Below are positions 6,837 to 9,291 of a stretch of 9,291 nucleotides of DNA, piece after piece. The translations under genes were made by a program, and so were the position numbers. The stretch is from an uncultured Lachnospiraceae bacterium (GTDB taxonomy: Bacteria > Bacillota > Clostridia > Lachnospirales > Lachnospiraceae), in contig OMRN01000429.1 of NCBI GenBank assembly GCA_900313265.1, forward strand, positions 1 to 9,291, in the 5' to 3' direction. Below the pieces are notes generated by a model. The model made no database searches, was not told the DNA's origin, and saw nothing but the letters and a program-made list of their open reading frames with translations. The stretch's first letter is position 1, and every line of letters begins with the position of its first letter.

Positions 6837-7463
6837 ATGTTTGAAGAATTATCCGAATCGGTTGCCGAAAGGGAGAAATTCCGAATTGCGGCAAACAAAC
6901 TGTTAAACCAGTGTTTTGTGTTAAAGAAAAAAGAAGACACCAGAAAAGAATATATTTATATCCGGGAAAACCGGGAACTGTTTAAACAGTATTTTGATTT
7001 GCTGGGCTATCAGGTCAGAATTAATGAAGACCAGGGAGTCATTGCGCTTGCAGGTGATTATGAAACCGGCAGACTTCAGTTAACGAAAATCGAAAGTATC
7101 GAGCTTTTGATTCTGCGTCTTCTGTATATTGAGAGGAGAAAAGAAATCTCAAGCTCTTATGAAGATGTCGTTGTGCTGATGGAAGAAATTCGCGAAAAGT
7201 ACAGTCTTCTTAAAATCAAGGCAAAACCGGTAATGGATAAAGGGATGGAAAAGAGGATGATTTCTCTTTTTCGAAAATATAATATCATCAAAAATCTCGA
7301 TTCGGATGTTAATCAGGCGGATACAAGAATTTTAATCTATCCTTCGATTTTAATGGCGGTGACAGTGGAAGATATTAGCGAACTGTATGAATTGACCGAT
7401 AATAAACTTAAGGAATACGCAAGCCTGCGTGATGGAGAAGAAAGTGACGAATCTGCGGAATGA
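6837..7463 (+). CDS. jetB: Wadjet subunit JetB, type II-like (MukE/KITE-like)
   Basis: Small KITE-type subunit of 208 residues, expected to dimerise and bind the JetA kleisin next to the SMC heads. The protein opens MFEELSESVAEREKFRIAA. The central RLQLTKIESIELLILRLLYI (about 80-99) is the leucine-rich helix pattern seen in JetB families (DUF4194 in type I; from memory DUF6063 in type II). KYNIIKNLDSDVNQADTRIL, followed by IYPSILMAV, fits a wing-and-strand end. The acidic tail GEESDESAE is likely disordered. The open frame extends upstream to a GTG at 6732 inside jetA, but the AGGAGA at 6825 supports 6837. The stop TGA at 7461-7463 overlaps an ATG at 7460 that opens jetC. The call rests mainly on its place between JetA and an SMC-like gene and on its length. 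Confidence 0.78.
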   Translation: MFEELSESVAEREKFRIAANKLLNQCFVLKKKEDTRKEYIYIRENRELFKQYFDLLGYQVRINEDQGVIALAGDYETGRLQLTKIESIELLILRLLYIERRKEISSSYEDVVVLMEEIREKYSLLKIKAKPVMDKGMEKRMISLFRKYNIIKNLDSDVNQADTRILIYPSILMAVTVEDISELYELTDNKLKEYASLRDGEESDESAE

Positions 7464-9291
7464 ATGAAAACTTGAAAAAATCCGGAAATAATCCGGAAAT
7501 AATCCAAAAGACTACTCGGCAGAAGGAAAAGACAGAAAGGAAAATCACCAGCAGCATGGACAAAACTTCAAAGAGTCTTACCAGAATCAGACTGATTAAC
7601 TGGCACTATTTTGAAAATGAAACAATTTCAATAAATGGATCGACACTTATCAGCGGCGAAAACACCGCCGGAAAATCCACGATTCTGGATGCCATTCAGC
7701 TGGTACTGACGACCAATTCAAGAAAATTCAATGTTGCGGCAAATGAAAAAGGGAACCGCAGCCTGAAGGGATATGTACGTTGCAAGGTCGGAAATGTCGG
7801 AGAAGAGTATCTAAGGCACGGTACCGTTCCGGCCAATGTTGCCCTTGAATTCTATGAAGAAAAGACGGACCGGTATTTTGTACTTGGCGTACATATGCTA
7901 TCCGCAGATGAGGAAAGTCCGGTTATTAAAAAATGGTATGCGGAAGAATGCCGGCTGGAAGATTTGAGTTTTATCACCGAAGGGAGACCGTCCCTGGCAA
8001 CGGAGTTTAAAAACAAAACAAGAAAAATACCATACATGGATACGGATAAAACTGCCAGAGACCGTTTCCGCCACAGACTCGGAAATCTGGACGAGAAATT
8101 TTTTGATATTATTCCGAAATCGCTTGCTTTTAAACCGATGGATAATGTGAAGGAGTTTATTAACAAATTTGTTTTAGACGAGAGAAAGGTTGACGTTCAG
8201 TCCCTTCGGAGCAATATAGAAACGCTGGACGAACTGGAAAATACGCTTCGGAAGACAAGAGCACAGTTAAGTGCTCTTATCGGCATTTTGTCGAAATTTG
8301 ATGAAATTGAACGGAAAGAAAAAGATATTCGCATAAATGATATTCTTCTTCGCATTGCGGCAAAAGATGCGGTAAAAGATGAAATAGATGAACTGACAAA
8401 AGATATTCGTATAAAATCGCAGACAATCATCGGCATAGAGGAAAAAATAGCAGAACTGGAATCGGAAATAAAAATTCTGGAGGATAAAAAACTAAATATC
8501 AATGTATCCATTAAGGAAAATGAATCGAGCAAACTTGTAGAGAGTCTTAAAAACAATATCGGGAATGTTGAAGTCAGAATCGAAAAAGCAAGGGAGGAAA
8601 AGAAGAAGCTTTCCAATCAGGTTGCATACTTAGCAGGATATATTAAAAGAGCAAATGAAATTAACCGAAAAGTAGAAAGGCAAAAAGATTTGGCACTTCT
8701 TTTGGAGAATGCCGATGAGAAAGAAAAGCGTGCGATTTTTGAGAGCATCGCAGAACATTTTGATAAAGATTATCCGGAGATTGCCAAAACTCATACCCGT
8801 CAGGAACTTGAACTGGAAAAAGCAGATGAGATTATCCTTGAACTGAGAGAAAAAGAGAAGGTTCTTGCAAAGAACAATCTCCTTTATCCGGAGAATGTAA
8901 CAGGTCTTAAGAGCAGTATCGAAAAGGAATTCAAAAACAGAGGAATCGTTTCGAAGGTATACATTCTTTCCGATTTGCTGGAGATAACGGATGAAAAGTG
9001 GCGCAATGCGGTGGAAGGGTATATGAATACCCAGAAATTCTACCTGGTAGTGGAGCCTCAGTATTATCCGGTAGCGCTTGAGGTTTATGATAAGAATCGA
9101 AATCGCATTCATTCCGCCGGTATCATCAATACGAGGAAAATACCGCTTGACTACGAAGAAAATCATTCGTCCCTTTCATATGTGGTTAAGAGCGATAACC
9201 GCTATGCGAAAGCCTATGTGGAATATCTTCTGGGACGCGTCAGAAGATGTGAAAAGGTGAACGAACTGGAGGAATACTCCATAGCAATTAC
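7460..9291 (+). CDS. jetC: Wadjet subunit JetC, SMC/MukB-like ATPase (5' part, cut by window edge)
   Basis: SMC-like motor of the Wadjet complex; 610 codons are visible and the frame is open at the edge. After RIRLINWHYFEN (starting at residue 42) comes Walker A GENTAGKST (66-74), typical of SbcC/MukB-like heads. The head continues to about residue 250. A charged coiled-coil arm runs to about 490. A hinge-like domain follows from about 500 (SKVYILSDLLEITDEKWRNA, then YLVVEPQYYPVALEVYDKNR). The return coil, signature motif and Walker B must lie beyond 9291. Two starts are possible. ATG 7460 overlaps the jetB stop as ATGA and adds a 32-residue polar extension. ATG 7556 gives MDKTSKSLTRIRLINWHYF, closer to usual SMC N-termini, with GAAAGG about 15 bases upstream. 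Neither has a strong ribosome binding site. The nuclease gene jetD is expected next. Confidence 0.88.
   Translation, partial: MNENLKKSGNNPEIIQKTTRQKEKTERKITSSMDKTSKSLTRIRLINWHYFENETISINGSTLISGENTAGKSTILDAIQLVLTTNSRKFNVAANEKGNRSLKGYVRCKVGNVGEEYLRHGTVPANVALEFYEEKTDRYFVLGVHMLSADEESPVIKKWYAEECRLEDLSFITEGRPSLATEFKNKTRKIPYMDTDKTARDRFRHRLGNLDEKFFDIIPKSLAFKPMDNVKEFINKFVLDERKVDVQSLRSNIETLDELENTLRKTRAQLSALIGILSKFDEIERKEKDIRINDILLRIAAKDAVKDEIDELTKDIRIKSQTIIGIEEKIAELESEIKILEDKKLNINVSIKENESSKLVESLKNNIGNVEVRIEKAREEKKKLSNQVAYLAGYIKRANEINRKVERQKDLALLLENADEKEKRAIFESIAEHFDKDYPEIAKTHTRQELELEKADEIILELREKEKVLAKNNLLYPENVTGLKSSIEKEFKNRGIVSKVYILSDLLEITDEKWRNAVEGYMNTQKFYLVVEPQYYPVALEVYDKNRNRIHSAGIINTRKIPLDYEENHSSLSYVVKSDNRYAKAYVEYLLGRVRRCEKVNELEEYSIAI
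7481..7502. repeat. 11-bp tandem repeat in the 5' end of jetC
   Basis: TCCGGAAATAA occurs twice in a row (7481-7491, 7492-7502), followed by TCC. It lies between the two possible jetC starts (7460 and 7556). Because 11 is not a multiple of three, gain or loss of a copy would shift the frame for a protein begun at 7460 but not for one begun at 7556. Confidence 0.7.

Noticed and set aside
8197..9166. Two minus-strand open frames (8197-8616 and 8630-9166) of 139 and 178 codons.
   Set aside because: They lie wholly opposite the jetC coiled-coil and hinge coding region. The first is Ser/Phe/Ile-rich, as expected from the reverse of Glu/Lys codons, and neither has a recognisable domain.
9078..9260. 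Plus-strand 60-codon frame near the right edge.
   Set aside because: It lies inside the jetC hinge coding region in another frame and has no ribosome binding site or family resemblance.

Overview
The window looks like a low-to-mid GC Gram-positive of the Clostridia, most likely a Lachnospiraceae-type gut anaerobe. This is an inference from the gene order ecfA2-ecfT-truA (the tail of the Firmicutes ribosomal/ECF cluster), from the protein style, and from a type II-like Wadjet locus. No rRNA or tRNA gene is present to confirm it.

Layout. Positions 1-2600 are core genome: the second ATPase (EcfA2) and transmembrane scaffold (EcfT) of an energy-coupling-factor vitamin/metal transporter, then the tRNA pseudouridine synthase TruA, whose ATG overlaps the ecfT stop codon. 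Positions 2703-3980 encode a CPA1/NhaP-type cation:proton antiporter. A perfect 18-bp stem with a T-run (4002-4050) closes this block.

Positions 4051-4211 are an A-rich leader with an ordered array of the octamer GTTATGAA in 10- and 19-base steps. A second co-directional block follows, visibly richer in A+T. It holds a 366-residue P-loop ATPase with a C-terminal winged-helix-like region (4212-5312), then jetA (5381-6775), jetB (6837-7463) and the first 610 codons of jetC (7460 to the window edge). JetA, JetB and JetC resemble the kleisin (MukF-like), KITE (MukE-like) and SMC (MukB-like) subunits of a Wadjet anti-plasmid complex. The nuclease subunit JetD is expected beyond position 9291 but is not visible.

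How the parts work together. The ECF genes form the energising module that pairs with substrate-binding S components encoded elsewhere. TruA is a translationally coupled housekeeping passenger. In the second block JetA, JetB and JetC should build an ATP-driven loop-extruding machine that senses small circular DNA and hands it to JetD for cleavage. The role of the upstream ATPase is unknown; its position makes it a candidate regulator or accessory. The least explained elements are that ATPase and the GTTATGAA array in front of it. All supported genes are on the + strand; longer minus-strand open frames were judged to be shadows.
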